64,000 nt of DNA from Microbacteriaceae bacterium VKM Ac-2855 (GTDB taxonomy: Bacteria > Actinomycetota > Actinomycetes > Actinomycetales > Microbacteriaceae), in the NCBI GenBank assembly GCA_013204985.1, contig JABMLG010000012.1, positions 1 to 64,000 of the forward strand, read 5' to 3'. The notes below the pieces were generated by a model. It was not told where the DNA came from and did not search any database. It worked only from the letters and a program-made list of their open reading frames with translations. The translations under genes and the position numbers were made by a program. The number at the start of each line of letters is the position of its first letter. Positions within the stretch are counted from its first letter, which is position 1. Shown one piece after another: positions 53,115-63,098 of this stretch.

Positions 53115-55154
53115 TCAGTCGGCCAGACTCGCGGCCGGAGCGGGCCGACCGGCGGCGGACGGGGCGTCATCGCTCGCACCGCCCTGGAACTGCGTCATGT
53201 AGAGCGTGTAGTACGCGCCCTTGCGAGCGAGCAGCGCCTCGTGGTCGCCCTGCTCGACGATGCGTCCCGACTCCATCACGAGGATCGTGTCGGCGTCGCG
53301 GATGGTCGAGAGCCGGTGCGCGATCACGAACGAGGTGCGGTCGGTGCGCAGTGCCGCCATCGCATGCTGCACCAGCAGCTCGGTACGCGTGTCGACCGAG
53401 CTGGTGGCCTCGTCGAGGATGAGCAACGACGGATTCGCGATGAACGCCCGCGCGATCGTGATCAGCTGACGCTCACCGGCCGAGACGCTGCCGCCGTCGG
53501 CGTCGAGCACGGTGTCGTAGCCGTCCGGCAGCTGACGCACGAAGCGGTCGACCATGGTGGCCTTCGCGGCCGCCTCGATCTCGTCATCCGTGGCATCGAG
53601 CCGGCCGTAGCGGATGTTCTCGCGGATCGTGCCATCGAAGAGCCAGGCGTCTTGCAGCACCATGCCGACCTGTTCGCGCAGCTCCGCACGAGACAGTGCC
53701 GTGATGTCGGTACCGTCGACGAGGATGCGGCCACCGGTGAGCTCGTAGAACCGCATCACGAGGTTCACCAGAGTGGTCTTGCCGGCGCCGGTCGGCCCGA
53801 CGATCGCGACGGTGTGTCCGGGTTCCGCCGAGAACGACAGCTCCTCGATCAACGGCTCATCCGGGTTGTACGAGAACGACACGTTCTCGAACACGACGTG
53901 GCCATCGGTGCGCTCGGGAAGCGAGGCGGTCGCCGTTTCCGGGTCCTGCTCGTCCGCATCCAGCAGCTCGAAGGTCCGTTCGGCGGAGGCGACGCCCGAC
54001 TGCAGCATGTTGGCCATCCCCGCGAGCTGCGACACCGGCTGCGTGAACTCCCGCGAATACTGGATGAACGCCGTCGCGTCGCCGAGGGTCATCTGACCCG
54101 AGGCCACCCGCAGCCCGCCGACGACCGCGATCAGCACGTAGGAGAGGTACGAGACGAACATCATCGCGGGCATGATCATCCCCGAGACGAACTGTGCGCC
54201 GAACGACGCCTTGTACAGGCTCTCGTTGCGCGCGTCGAACTCGGTGAGCATCTCCTTGTCACGACCGAACGCGCGCACCACCTCGAGGCCCGAGAACGAT
54301 TCTTCGATGTGGCCGTTCAACGCGCCGGTGTTCTTCCACTGTGCGGCGAAGAGCTTCTGCGAGCGGGCGCCGATCACTCCGGCGATGATGCCGGAGAGCG
54401 GGAGCGAGATCAGCGCGATCAGCGCCAGCTGCCACGAGACGATGAACATCATCGCCGCGATGCCGATGATCTGCAGCACCGACTGCACCAGCTGCGAGAA
54501 GGCCTGTTGCAGCGCCTGCTGGATGTTGTCGACGTCATTGGTGACCCGCGACATGATGTCGCCGCGCTGTCGGGTGTCGAAGTAGCTCAGCGGCAGCTTG
54601 TTGATCTTCACCTCGATGTCTTGGCGGAGCGTGTAGACCACGCGCATCACCAGACCGTTGAGGATGTACCCCTGCGCCCACATCAGGAACGAGGCGATCA
54701 GGTACATGAAGAGCACGATCATGATGAGTCGACCGAGTTCGACGAAGTCGATGCCCTGGCCCGGCACGAGGTCGGCCTTGGCCAACATGTCGGCGTACTG
54801 GTCCTGACCCTGCGCCCTGGCGCCGTCGACGATCTCCTGCAACGGCACGCCGGCCGGGAGATTCTTCGCGATGACGCCGTTGAAGATGACGTCGAAGGCC
54901 TGGCCGAGGATCTTCGGCGCGATCACGGTGAGCACCACCGAGACGACGACCAGCGCGACGACGATGCTCATCTTGACGCGTTCGGGCTTGAGCAGCCCGA
55001 AGAGCCGCTTGGCGGAGGGCCAGAAGTTCGCAGCCTTCTTGGCCGGTACTCCTTCGCCGAACGCGCCCATGTCGTCGGCGGTCGGCTCGTACTCCTTCTC
55101 GAGCGGATTCGTCTCGTCGACGACCGCGGTGTCCTGAGGCTTCTTGCGGGCCAT
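53115..55154 (-). CDS. ABC exporter half-transporter (canonical ATPase site)
   Basis: 679 residues: a 60-residue N-terminal extension, six membrane helices and a nucleotide-binding domain. Walker A GPTGAGKTTL, signature VSAGERQL (Ala replaces Gly), Walker B LLILDEATSSVD with the catalytic Glu, and H-loop AHR are visible. It forms a heterodimer with the 55157 product, two bases upstream. Heterodimeric type IV exporters usually extrude drugs or lipids. Substrate unknown. Confidence 0.93.
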   Translation of the reverse strand: MARKKPQDTAVVDETNPLEKEYEPTADDMGAFGEGVPAKKAANFWPSAKRLFGLLKPERVKMSIVVALVVVSVVLTVIAPKILGQAFDVIFNGVIAKNLPAGVPLQEIVDGARAQGQDQYADMLAKADLVPGQGIDFVELGRLIMIVLFMYLIASFLMWAQGYILNGLVMRVVYTLRQDIEVKINKLPLSYFDTRQRGDIMSRVTNDVDNIQQALQQAFSQLVQSVLQIIGIAAMMFIVSWQLALIALISLPLSGIIAGVIGARSQKLFAAQWKNTGALNGHIEESFSGLEVVRAFGRDKEMLTEFDARNESLYKASFGAQFVSGMIMPAMMFVSYLSYVLIAVVGGLRVASGQMTLGDATAFIQYSREFTQPVSQLAGMANMLQSGVASAERTFELLDADEQDPETATASLPERTDGHVVFENVSFSYNPDEPLIEELSFSAEPGHTVAIVGPTGAGKTTLVNLVMRFYELTGGRILVDGTDITALSRAELREQVGMVLQDAWLFDGTIRENIRYGRLDATDDEIEAAAKATMVDRFVRQLPDGYDTVLDADGGSVSAGERQLITIARAFIANPSLLILDEATSSVDTRTELLVQHAMAALRTDRTSFVIAHRLSTIRDADTILVMESGRIVEQGDHEALLARKGAYYTLYMTQFQGGASDDAPSAAGRPAPAASLAD

Positions 55155-55156
55155 GG

Positions 55157-56893
55157 CTACGCCACCCCTTCCACGCTGAGCTGCGATTCGACGATCTCGC
55201 GGTAGGTGTCGTTCGACTCCACGAGTTCGTCGTGCGTGCCGTGGCCGACGATGCGTCCGCCGTCGAGCACGATGATCTGGTCGGCGTGCCGGATGGTCGA
55301 CACGCGCTGGGCGACGATGATGACGGTCGCATCGGTGGTCGCGTCGGCGAGGGATTCACGCAGTCGCGCATCCGTCGCCACATCGAGCGCCGAGAACGAG
55401 TCGTCGAACAGGTACACCTTGGGCTGGGCCACCAGCGCTCGGGCGATGCAGAGACGCTGGCGCTGACCGCCGGAGACGTTGGTGCCACCCTGGGCGATCC
55501 CCTCGTCGAGACCCTTGTCCTTCGCATTCACGAAGTCGGCGCCCTGAGCGATGCGCAGGGCGTCCCACAGTTCGGGGTCGGTCGCTTCGGGCCGGCCGAA
55601 GCGCAGGTTCGAGCCGATGGTTCCCGAGAAGAGGTACGGCTTCTGCGGCACGAGGCCGACGACCTTCGCGATCTGCTCGCGGGTGAGGTCGGAGATCGGA
55701 ACGCCGTCGATCGTGACGGATCCGGAACGCGGATCGAACAGTCGCGGCAGGAGGCTCAGCAGCGTGGTCTTGCCGGCACCGGTCGAGCCGACGATGGCGG
55801 TCGTCTTGCCGGGCTCGGCCGTGAACGAGATGCCGTCGAGGACAGGACGCTCGGCACCGGGGTAGCCGAACGTGACGTCGGTGAACTCGACGCGACCCAC
55901 CGTCGGCAGGGCGGTGCGGCCCTCGCGGTTGATCGTGAGGCTGGTGTGGGTGTCGAGCACTTCCTGGATGCGCTCGGCGCAGACCACGGCGCGCGGGATC
56001 ATCATCACCATGAAGGTGCCCATCATCACGGCGGTGAGGATCTGCAGCAGGTACTGCAGGAAGGCCGTGAGCGAGCCCACCTGCATGTCGCCCGCATCCA
56101 CGCGCTGACCGCCGAACCAGAGCACGGCAGCGGTCGCCAGGTGCAGGATCATCATGATCAGCGGGAACATCAGCACGAACAGGTTGCCGACCTTCACGGA
56201 GACGACCGTGATCGCCTCGTTGGCCTTGCGATAGCGCTCGGATTCGAACGGCTCGCGGGTGAAGGCGCGCACGACGCGGATTCCGGTGATCTGCTCGCGC
56301 AGCACGCTGTTGATCCCGTCGATGCGGTCCTGCATCAGGCGGAACAGCGGCAGCAGGAAGCCGACGAGGGCGCCGACGACGAGGAAGAGGACGGGGACCG
56401 AGACCCACACGAGCCACGAGAGACCGACGTCTTCGCGGATGGCGAAGATGATGCCGCCGACGCACATGATGGGTGTCGAGACCATGAAGTTCAGGGTCAT
56501 CAGCACGAGCATCTGCACCTGCTGCACGTCGTTGGTTCCGCGCGTGATCAGGGTGGCCGAGCCGAACTTGCCCACCTCGAGGCCGCTCAGCGAGTCGACC
56601 TTGCGATAGACCTCGCGCCGCAGGTCGCGGCCGATCGCCATGGCGGTCCTGGAGCCGAAGTAGACGCCGCCGATCGCGGTGATCACCTGGACGAGACACA
56701 CGAGCATCATCGTCATGCCGGTCGACCAGATGAAGTCGGTGTCGCCGGTGGAGACGCCCTTGTCGATGATCTCGGCGTTGAGGCTCGGCAGGTAGAGGGC
56801 CGCGAGCGTCGAGACGAATTGCAGCACGAACACCGCCACGATCCATGCCTTGTAGGGCTTGGCGTGCCGAAGCGCCAGTCTGAGCAGTGTCAT
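55157..56893 (-). CDS. ABC exporter half-transporter (degenerate catalytic site)
   Basis: 578 residues with six helices and an ATPase domain. Walker A GSTGAGKTTLL and signature VSGGQRQR are canonical, but Walker B is VYLFDDSFSALD, with Asp in the catalytic Glu position, and H-loop is AQR, not AHR. Such degenerate sites are typical of one half of heterodimers like TM287/288 and LmrCD. The promoter with AAGGA ribosome site lies just upstream, and this is the first gene. Confidence 0.94.
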   Translation of the reverse strand: MTLLRLALRHAKPYKAWIVAVFVLQFVSTLAALYLPSLNAEIIDKGVSTGDTDFIWSTGMTMMLVCLVQVITAIGGVYFGSRTAMAIGRDLRREVYRKVDSLSGLEVGKFGSATLITRGTNDVQQVQMLVLMTLNFMVSTPIMCVGGIIFAIREDVGLSWLVWVSVPVLFLVVGALVGFLLPLFRLMQDRIDGINSVLREQITGIRVVRAFTREPFESERYRKANEAITVVSVKVGNLFVLMFPLIMMILHLATAAVLWFGGQRVDAGDMQVGSLTAFLQYLLQILTAVMMGTFMVMMIPRAVVCAERIQEVLDTHTSLTINREGRTALPTVGRVEFTDVTFGYPGAERPVLDGISFTAEPGKTTAIVGSTGAGKTTLLSLLPRLFDPRSGSVTIDGVPISDLTREQIAKVVGLVPQKPYLFSGTIGSNLRFGRPEATDPELWDALRIAQGADFVNAKDKGLDEGIAQGGTNVSGGQRQRLCIARALVAQPKVYLFDDSFSALDVATDARLRESLADATTDATVIIVAQRVSTIRHADQIIVLDGGRIVGHGTHDELVESNDTYREIVESQLSVEGVA

Positions 56894-56904
56894 GTAGACA
56901 TCCT

Positions 56905-56948
56905 TACGATGTACCTATTAGGAAGGCAAGGAGAGTCAACCTAATCGG
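56905..56948 (-). promoter_or_regulatory. exporter promoter with repeated ATTAGGT/AATAGGT words
   Basis: On the minus strand ATTAGGTTGACT is followed by CCTAATAGGTAC and then the AAGGA ribosome site. TTGACT looks like a -35 box, and CCTATTAGG is a short imperfect dyad. MarR-type regulators of such exporters use similar words, but no regulator gene is adjacent: an IS remnant starts 240 bp upstream instead. Confidence 0.5.
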
Positions 56949-57179
56949 ATTACGAGAATGCGTCAAGTACGCGACGTTCGTCGCGGGGAATGGAGCCGGG
57001 TCCGGGGCTCCTCGAGCGGGCGTGAACAGTCTCACCCCGACCACCGACATTCGCATCAGCCGATCGGCGGAGAATCCCCGGTGTCGTTCTGCGTACCGCC
57101 CTGCACTGTCACTCTCGGAAACGCGGGAGTCACTCGAAGGCGTTCTCATCCACCTCAGCGACCACGAAGGTGTATCGTT

Positions 57180-58322
57180 CGGGACTCGGTCACGCGGCGG
57201 CTGGCTCACGAACCTCTCGGCTGGAGACCCACCATCCTGTTGATCCGGATCCGCCGGTATCGCTGTTCCAGCTGCGGACAGGTCTGGCGACAAGACATGT
57301 CCGGGGCGGTCGAGCCGCGAGCGGAGATCTCCCGTCGCGGCCTATCGTGGGCGTTGGAGAGCCTGGTGATCGGGCACCTCACCGTCGCTCGCGTCGCTGC
57401 CGGGCTCGGCGTGTCCTGGCATACCGCGAACGACGCCGTCCTCGCCGAAGGCCGGCGGGGGCTGATCGATGACCAGACCCGGTTCGACGGGGTCTCCACG
57501 ATCGGAGTCGATGAGCACGTCTGGCGGCACACCCGCCACGGCGACAAATACGTCACCGTGATCATCGACCTCATCCCGATCCGCGCCAAGACGGGGCCGG
57601 CGCGGCTGCTGGACATGGTCGAGGGCCGATCCAAAGCCGTGTTCAAACAGTGGCTCGCCGACCATCCCGACAGCTGGCGTGATCAGGTCGAGGTCGTCGC
57701 GATGGACGGCTTCACCGGCTTCAAAACCGCGGCCGCGGAAGAGCTGCCCGACGCGGTCCCGGTGATGGATCCGTTCCACGTCGTCCGCCTCGCCGGCGAC
57801 GCACTGGACCGCTGCCGACAACGCATCCAACACACGATCACCGGGCACCGAGGGCGTTCTGGCGACCCGCTCTACTCGGCCCGGCGCACCCTCCACACCG
57901 GGCTGAAGCTGCTGACCGAAAAATAACGCTCGCGTCTGGAAGCCCTCTTCGCCGCCGAAGCCCACGTGGCCGTCGAGGTGACCTGGAGTATCTACCAGCG
58001 CATGATCGCCGCCTACCGCGACCCCGACCGCACCGCGGGCAAGACCGCCATGCAAGCTCTGATCGCCTCGATCAGCAGTGGCGTCCCGAAAGCCCTGACC
58101 GAGCTGATCACTTTCGGCCGCACGATGAAGAAACGCTCCGCCGACGTCCTGGCCTACTTCGACCGCCCCGGCACCTCCAACGGACCCACCGAAGCGATCA
58201 ACGGCCGCCTCGAACACCTCCGCGGCTCCGCCCTCGGCTTCCGCAACCTCACCAACTACATCGCCCGCAGCCTGCTCGAAACCGGCGGACTCAGACCCCA
58301 CCTGCACTCTCGATTGCGATGA
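57180..58322 (+). pseudogene. truncated ISL3-family transposase with an internal stop
   Basis: The frame matches ISL3 transposases from RDSVTRRLAHEPLGWRPTIL onward. It has the zinc pair CSSCGQVW, the DDE core (GVDEHVWRHTRHGDKYVTVI, VVAMDGFTGFKTAAAEELPD, VMDPFHVVRLAGDALDRCRQ) and the end GTSNGPTEAINGRLEHLRGS. About the first 50 residues of a normal member are missing, and TAA at 57924-57926 replaces what is usually Gln in KQ, with the frame continuing in phase after it. So it is inactive. Flanking inverted repeats were not identified. Confidence 0.9.
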
Positions 58323-58328
58323 GCCGTA

Positions 58329-59225
58329 TTACGCCGACCTATCTGCGGAAATCTCAACGCGTCCGATGAGCCATCCGTTCTGCGACAGAGCAGCGGAAGA
58401 GTCGAAGAAATATGGCGTAAGTCCAGACAGCGTACTCATCATTGAAAACACGTCGCGCACGTCAAGCTGTCGCGAAACTTCTGCCCGGGAGCCGTGGCGT
58501 ATTCCCGGATAGTCCGAAGCGAAACCATAGAGTGCAGCCACGGCATTTTTCACAGCTTTGTGCGGCCATGTCGACATCTGTACCGATTGCGCGCCGAGCG
58601 TAGACGCGTCAACGCCCTCCAGACCAGAGGCGAGCGCTTCCAGAAAGTTGAAGTACTTACCGATGGCCGTCTTAATCCGCGCATCGTCAAACCCATACTG
58701 CAGATCGTCAATCGCTACCTGTAAATTCGACCAACTTTGCGCAGCATGCTTATCGCGCGCAATTTGTCGCTGCAGTTCTTCCATTGCGATCGTGTGCATG
58801 CCCTCGATCGAAAGGACGATCGAGAAAGGTCTCGACAACCTATATCGAGAGTTATGTCGACGGAGAAAATCACTCAGATCCGCGTAATACGACTCGAAGC
58901 TCGCCTTCCCAGCATTTTCTAGAATGACTTGCGAAGAGGCCTCGACTAATTTGACTATGTGCTGCTCATCAAGTAAATCCTCCGGCCCAATGGATCCCAC
59001 GTAAGCTTCGGCTTCGACCGAGTCAGCGGTACGATCAGCCAACTCATTGGAAGTGAGAGGCACTCGAAGATGAAATTGGAGTTCACCGGCAAGATCCACA
59101 AAGAAGTCGGGGTATCCGCCGGTCTGATCAGGCAAATCGAGCCAAACTTCGGCGAAAAGATTCTTCCAAGTCCCGCCAAGTTCTCCTCGTCCAAATCTTC
59201 GATTTGCAGCCTGTGCATCACCCAT
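58329..59225 (-). CDS. abortive-infection-like protein linked to hsdS
   Basis: 298 residues; the ATG overlaps the hsdS end by eight bases. The N-terminal half is helical with no known motif. The C-terminal part WPHKAVKNAVAALYGFASDY followed by PGIRHGS resembles the abortive-infection C-terminal (HEPN-like) domain, in which an Arg-His pair can be catalytic or binding. AT-richer than all genes left of 57 kb, as is hsdS, showing recent acquisition. It is the last gene of the restriction operon and may add RNA-targeting defence (inference). A HEPN call is tentative. Confidence 0.68.
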   Translation of the reverse strand: MGDAQAANRRFGRGELGGTWKNLFAEVWLDLPDQTGGYPDFFVDLAGELQFHLRVPLTSNELADRTADSVEAEAYVGSIGPEDLLDEQHIVKLVEASSQVILENAGKASFESYYADLSDFLRRHNSRYRLSRPFSIVLSIEGMHTIAMEELQRQIARDKHAAQSWSNLQVAIDDLQYGFDDARIKTAIGKYFNFLEALASGLEGVDASTLGAQSVQMSTWPHKAVKNAVAALYGFASDYPGIRHGSRAEVSRQLDVRDVFSMMSTLSGLTPYFFDSSAALSQNGWLIGRVEISADRSA

Positions 59226-60378
59226 GAACTATTCCGTCTCCAAAGAACTTGGCTTCTAGCGACAATTTCAGCGAAGAGAGACGGTCGAGTTGTGCGTCCA
59301 TCAGTGCGGACTGTTGGGCAATGGCCTCGAGCCAACCCTCCAACTTGCGCTGGTCGGACAGAGGCGGGACTTTCACCAAGATGCGCATCAGCCGCTCCTT
59401 CGATATGTTCGACATCGATGCAGCTGAACCGCTCGCCGACGCTTGCAGCTTGGTTCGAATAGAGGGAAGGGCGAGCTGCGATTGCAACGTTCGACTTAAA
59501 TATACATCATCCCGAGTCACCAACCTGAATATCAGGTCGGGAATTAGCATACGCTCAACCTTTGAGTCGACGAAAACGCTTGCCCCAACATGTTCAAGAG
59601 TATTCTTCCGAGACATCAACAAATCACCATATCGAACCGCGTACTTGAGGTTCGGCTCATCGCCTCCCCTAAGGGCTTTCAGGTTTCGCACGGGGTTGAA
59701 TACTCCGCTAGTCACCGCGCCGAGCTTTAGAATACCCCATTCATCCTGACGCGGCTCGCGGTCCAAGGTAATAGGGCTGAAGCCGCTCTCTATCGCAGTC
59801 ACGACCTCGCCGAGCGCGCAGTCCTTCCATCTAGGGTCCGCAAAAAAGGACGTTACGACACTCAATGTGGTCGAACGTAGCAATTCGATCGCCCGTCGCC
59901 GCGCCCTCATCAGACCATCAACCTCGTCGAGCACATTGGCTACACGGCGCTGCTCCCGAAGGCTGACCAAGGGAAAATCAAATCCCGCAAGGGATCGCCA
60001 TGAAATGCGGGGCAAATTGATTCCCACAGCCAAGCTAGTAGACTTTGCCACAGTGGTCCGAGAATGAAGGAATTGCGCCAAGTATCCACGATCCACATTT
60101 GGTCCAGGGAGAATCGGATAAATATCAGTACTGCATACCCCCCTTTGGCTGGGTCGAGCCACTTTCGCGAGGTTGGGGCGGAGCTTGCCGTATAAGATAT
60201 GTCTTGCATCGAAGATAAATTTGCTACTCTTCAGCCGACCAGCGGCCACGACGACGGCCTCGTCAACATTGCCAAATGAGTCGATGCTTTCGAGGCCCAC
60301 GTAAACCGTGCCATCTTTGATTCTGTCGGCGGCGATCGACCTTGCATCGACACGCGCCACATCCCCTATTCGCGTCAC
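59218..60378 (-). CDS. hsdS: type I restriction specificity subunit
   Basis: 386 residues from a GTG overlapping the hsdM stop (GTGA). Two target-recognition domains (about 1-140 and 190-340) are separated by conserved helical stretches: SLREQRRVANVLDEVDGLMR after the first and LSDQRKLEGWLEAIAQQSAL after the second. It sets the recognition sequence of the methylase and nuclease. Base composition is clearly more AT-rich than hsdM, as usual for these exchangeable subunits. Confidence 0.93.
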   Translation of the reverse strand: MTRIGDVARVDARSIAADRIKDGTVYVGLESIDSFGNVDEAVVVAAGRLKSSKFIFDARHILYGKLRPNLAKVARPSQRGVCSTDIYPILPGPNVDRGYLAQFLHSRTTVAKSTSLAVGINLPRISWRSLAGFDFPLVSLREQRRVANVLDEVDGLMRARRRAIELLRSTTLSVVTSFFADPRWKDCALGEVVTAIESGFSPITLDREPRQDEWGILKLGAVTSGVFNPVRNLKALRGGDEPNLKYAVRYGDLLMSRKNTLEHVGASVFVDSKVERMLIPDLIFRLVTRDDVYLSRTLQSQLALPSIRTKLQASASGSAASMSNISKERLMRILVKVPPLSDQRKLEGWLEAIAQQSALMDAQLDRLSSLKLSLEAKFFGDGIVHG

Positions 60379-61892
60379 CGCCCCAGCTCCTCTATGAGCC
60401 GATTAAGGCCCGCCGCAATCTCCTGTTCGAGTTCTCGTAATCGGGCCAGAATCTCTGCTGGATCTTGATGCTCGACGTCCTCGTGCACGATCTCGCGATA
60501 CCGATTGAGTGACAGGTCATATCCCTGCTCCCGGATCTCGTCGACCGGCACGAAGAACGACTGCTCGGTCCGCGCCCGCGCGTACTCCGACGACTCCGCC
60601 CCCAACGAGAGCACCGACTGCCACCGCGCCAGCGCATCCGGCAGGTCGTTCGCCTCGACGGGTGTGCGCTTGTCGTCCAGCGTCATGCCATCGGCACGCA
60701 CGTCGTAGAACCAGACCTGATCGGTACCGCCCGACGACGTCTTCGTGAAGAACAGAATCGCCGTCGAGACGCCCGTATATGGCTTGAACGTGCCACTCGG
60801 CAGCTTGACCACCGCCTGCAGCTGCTGGTCCTCGACGAGGATCCGCCGCAGTGCTTTGTGCGCGTTCGACGAGCCGAACAGTACCCCGTCAGGCACGATC
60901 ACCGCCGCGCGGCCCCCGTTCTTCAGCAGCCGCACCATCAGCGCGAGGAATAGCAGCTCCGTCTTCTTCGTCTTGACCATGCCGAGCAGGTCTTTCGCGG
61001 TGGTGTCGTAGTCGAGGCTGCCCGCGAACGGCGGGTTCGCGAGCACCATCGAGTAGCGGCCCTCCGCATCCGCTACGGCGTCGTAGTGCTCTTCCGCGAG
61101 CGAGTCCTGCCGGCGGATAGTGGGGTTCTCGATGCCGTGCAGCAGCATGTTCATGCTGCCGATGCGCGCCATCGACGCGTCCGAATCGAAGCCAGTGAAC
61201 ATCGGGCCGTTGAAGTTCGCCGCCTGCTTCGGGTTCTGCCACAGCTCGGGGTGGTGCTTGCGCACATACTCCTGCGCGACGACCAAAAAACCGGCGGTGC
61301 CGGAGGCCGGGTCGATGATGATGTCATCGGGCGTGGGAGCCATCATGTCGACCATGAACTCGATCACGTGGCGTGCGGTACGGAACTGACCGTTCTGGCC
61401 AGAGGTGGCCAGCTTGCCGAGCATGTACTCGTAGATGTCGCCCTTGGTGTCGCGGCTCTCCATCGGGATCTCTTTGAGCAGGTCGACGACCTTCTCCAGC
61501 AGCGCCGCGGAGGGAATCGTGAAGCGGGCGTCCTTCATGTTCGCGGCGAATGACGAGCCGTCGGCGCCCAGCGAACGGATGAACGGAAAGACGTGCTCAT
61601 CGACGATCTCGAACATCTCGGCAGCGGGGCGTTGAGTGAACACGCTCCAACGCAGGTCGCGAAACGGTCGCGGCGTGCGCCCGAAGGTGCTCTCACCCTC
61701 GGGGAAGACGGGGGACGCGATCGGCTTTCCGGTGCGCTGTGACGCACGCTCGGCGAGGGCCTGGTTCTCGTCGAGCCGACGGATGAACAGCAGGTAGGTG
61801 ATCTGCTCGATCACCTCCAGCGGGTTGGCGATGCCGCCGGACCAGAAAGCGTTCCACACCTTGTCGACCTGCGGCCGCAGTTCACCGACCAT
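60375..61892 (-). CDS. hsdM: type I restriction-modification DNA methyltransferase
   Basis: 505 residues. N-terminal helical domain (VWNAFWSGGIANPLEVIEQI) and N6-adenine methylase core: motif I IIDPASGTAGF (from 191), motif IV LANPPFAGS (NPPF at 286-289), and the FLALMVRLLKNGGRAAVIVP block. It methylates adenine in host DNA with HsdS and works with HsdR. Located after the PIN toxin pair. Confidence 0.96.
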   Translation of the reverse strand: MVGELRPQVDKVWNAFWSGGIANPLEVIEQITYLLFIRRLDENQALAERASQRTGKPIASPVFPEGESTFGRTPRPFRDLRWSVFTQRPAAEMFEIVDEHVFPFIRSLGADGSSFAANMKDARFTIPSAALLEKVVDLLKEIPMESRDTKGDIYEYMLGKLATSGQNGQFRTARHVIEFMVDMMAPTPDDIIIDPASGTAGFLVVAQEYVRKHHPELWQNPKQAANFNGPMFTGFDSDASMARIGSMNMLLHGIENPTIRRQDSLAEEHYDAVADAEGRYSMVLANPPFAGSLDYDTTAKDLLGMVKTKKTELLFLALMVRLLKNGGRAAVIVPDGVLFGSSNAHKALRRILVEDQQLQAVVKLPSGTFKPYTGVSTAILFFTKTSSGGTDQVWFYDVRADGMTLDDKRTPVEANDLPDALARWQSVLSLGAESSEYARARTEQSFFVPVDEIREQGYDLSLNRYREIVHEDVEHQDPAEILARLRELEQEIAAGLNRLIEELGR

Positions 61893-61978
61893 CGCTGGCG
61901 GCTCCTCTCATCACCCCGCCCGAACGGGCGCCCTGAAGTCTTTCACGAGCCAGCATGCCGGGGAGGTCCGACACCGAC

Positions 61979-62533
61979 TCACTGCTCGAGGTAGCGCTGA
62001 AGGAGTTCATCGGCGAAAGCCGGGACGCCCGCTCGTTCCAGCGCGAAGACGAGTTCTCGGGGTGAAAGTGGCGGGCGAGCGCTGCTTTCGGACCACGCTC
62101 GCAACTCGTCCAGCACGAGGCCGGGATAGAGGTCCAACTGGTCGAGGAGGAACACGTCCGGATGCCTGACCTCGACGTCGAGGCCAGCGACTGACGCATC
62201 GGGGAAGTCGGCGAGGTTGAAGGTGACGAGCACGGCCGCCCCGCCGTGCGCAGCCGCCGCCAACACGTGCCGGTCACCAGGATGATTCGTCATCACGGGG
62301 ATCAGTGATTCGTAGCCTCGCACGGCGGCCTCGGGGAAGTGCCGTTCCATCGCATCTATCCGGCGCTGCACATACTCGAGCGGAAGCCGCTTGAGAAGGT
62401 TGCGCCGCAGCTCCCCGATCACCTCGGCCGACCACATCGGCCTGAACACTCCGCGTGATGCTAGCCGAAGCAGAAAGTCGTTGAGGCTCGCCCCGTACAG
62501 GACGTTTGTATCGAAAAAGACAGGGAAGCGCAC
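61979..62533 (-). CDS. PIN-domain toxin
   Basis: 184 residues from a GTG start. PIN nuclease signature: FFDTNVLYG with Asp8, SAEVIGELRRNL with a Glu, HPGDRHVLAAAA with an Asp, then FNLADFPD. Such proteins cut RNA and arrest growth. The gene begins six bases after its presumed antitoxin stop. It sits between hsdR and hsdM, a common place for addiction modules in restriction islands. The C-terminal 50 residues (LSPRELVFALERAGVPAFAD) are an extra helical part beyond a minimal PIN. Confidence 0.88.
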   Translation of the reverse strand: MRFPVFFDTNVLYGASLNDFLLRLASRGVFRPMWSAEVIGELRRNLLKRLPLEYVQRRIDAMERHFPEAAVRGYESLIPVMTNHPGDRHVLAAAAHGGAAVLVTFNLADFPDASVAGLDVEVRHPDVFLLDQLDLYPGLVLDELRAWSESSARPPLSPRELVFALERAGVPAFADELLQRYLEQ

Positions 62534-62539
62534 TCCGAG

Positions 62540-63049
62540 CTACGCCTTGTCCGACGGCATCCGCTCGAAGGGCGGGAGGTCAGCGAAGTAGAGATTGTGC
62601 TCCTGCGACAGCGCGGTCAACTCCGCCATGCCTTCTCGCCGTTCCCTCACGACGCGATCCTGGTAGGCGACCAGGTCGCTCAACATGACTCGGCGATGAC
62701 GACCTACGAGTTCGAAGTCCACGGCGCCGCTCTCGAGGATCTTGATCAGCGTCGGCCGCGAGACCCCGATGAAGTCCGCCGCCTCTTGCGTCGTGAGCTT
62801 CGAGCGCGAGGGCATCACCGTGACCCCGTCTCCACTGGCCAGGGCGGTCGCGACCGAGACGAGAGCATCGAAGATCTCGCCCGGAATCCGCACAGTTGCG
62901 CCATCGGGCGAGACGATCACGGCGGACTCGTGCGGATCGAGCGCGGCGTCCTCGATGTACCGTGCGAAGTCGACGACACCGCGTCGTTCGGAGCCGGCGG
63001 GGGGCAGGTAGGTACGGGCACGGGAACGAGGAGAGGTTGCGGTCCGCAT
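62540..63049 (-). CDS. antitoxin with excisionase-type DNA-binding domain
   Basis: 169 residues. The MerR/excisionase-type helix-turn-helix is at about 85-130: LTTQEAADFIGVSRPTLIKI then GRHRRVMLSDLVAY. The N-terminal half and a C-terminal charged tail (VRERREGMAELTALSQEH) likely bind the PIN toxin. It probably represses its own operon. Six bases separate its stop from the PIN gene. Confidence 0.87.
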   Translation of the reverse strand: MRTATSPRSRARTYLPPAGSERRGVVDFARYIEDAALDPHESAVIVSPDGATVRIPGEIFDALVSVATALASGDGVTVMPSRSKLTTQEAADFIGVSRPTLIKILESGAVDFELVGRHRRVMLSDLVAYQDRVVRERREGMAELTALSQEHNLYFADLPPFERMPSDKA

Positions 63050-63098
63050 GCTCGAACCTTAATCGAAATAAACGCAATGCGAAAGACGCGAGCGAATT

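Noticed and set aside
52911-56944. Two long plus-strand frames opposite the ABC exporter genes
   Set aside because: His/Asp/Glu/Arg-rich antisense translations; both exporter halves on the minus strand are complete.
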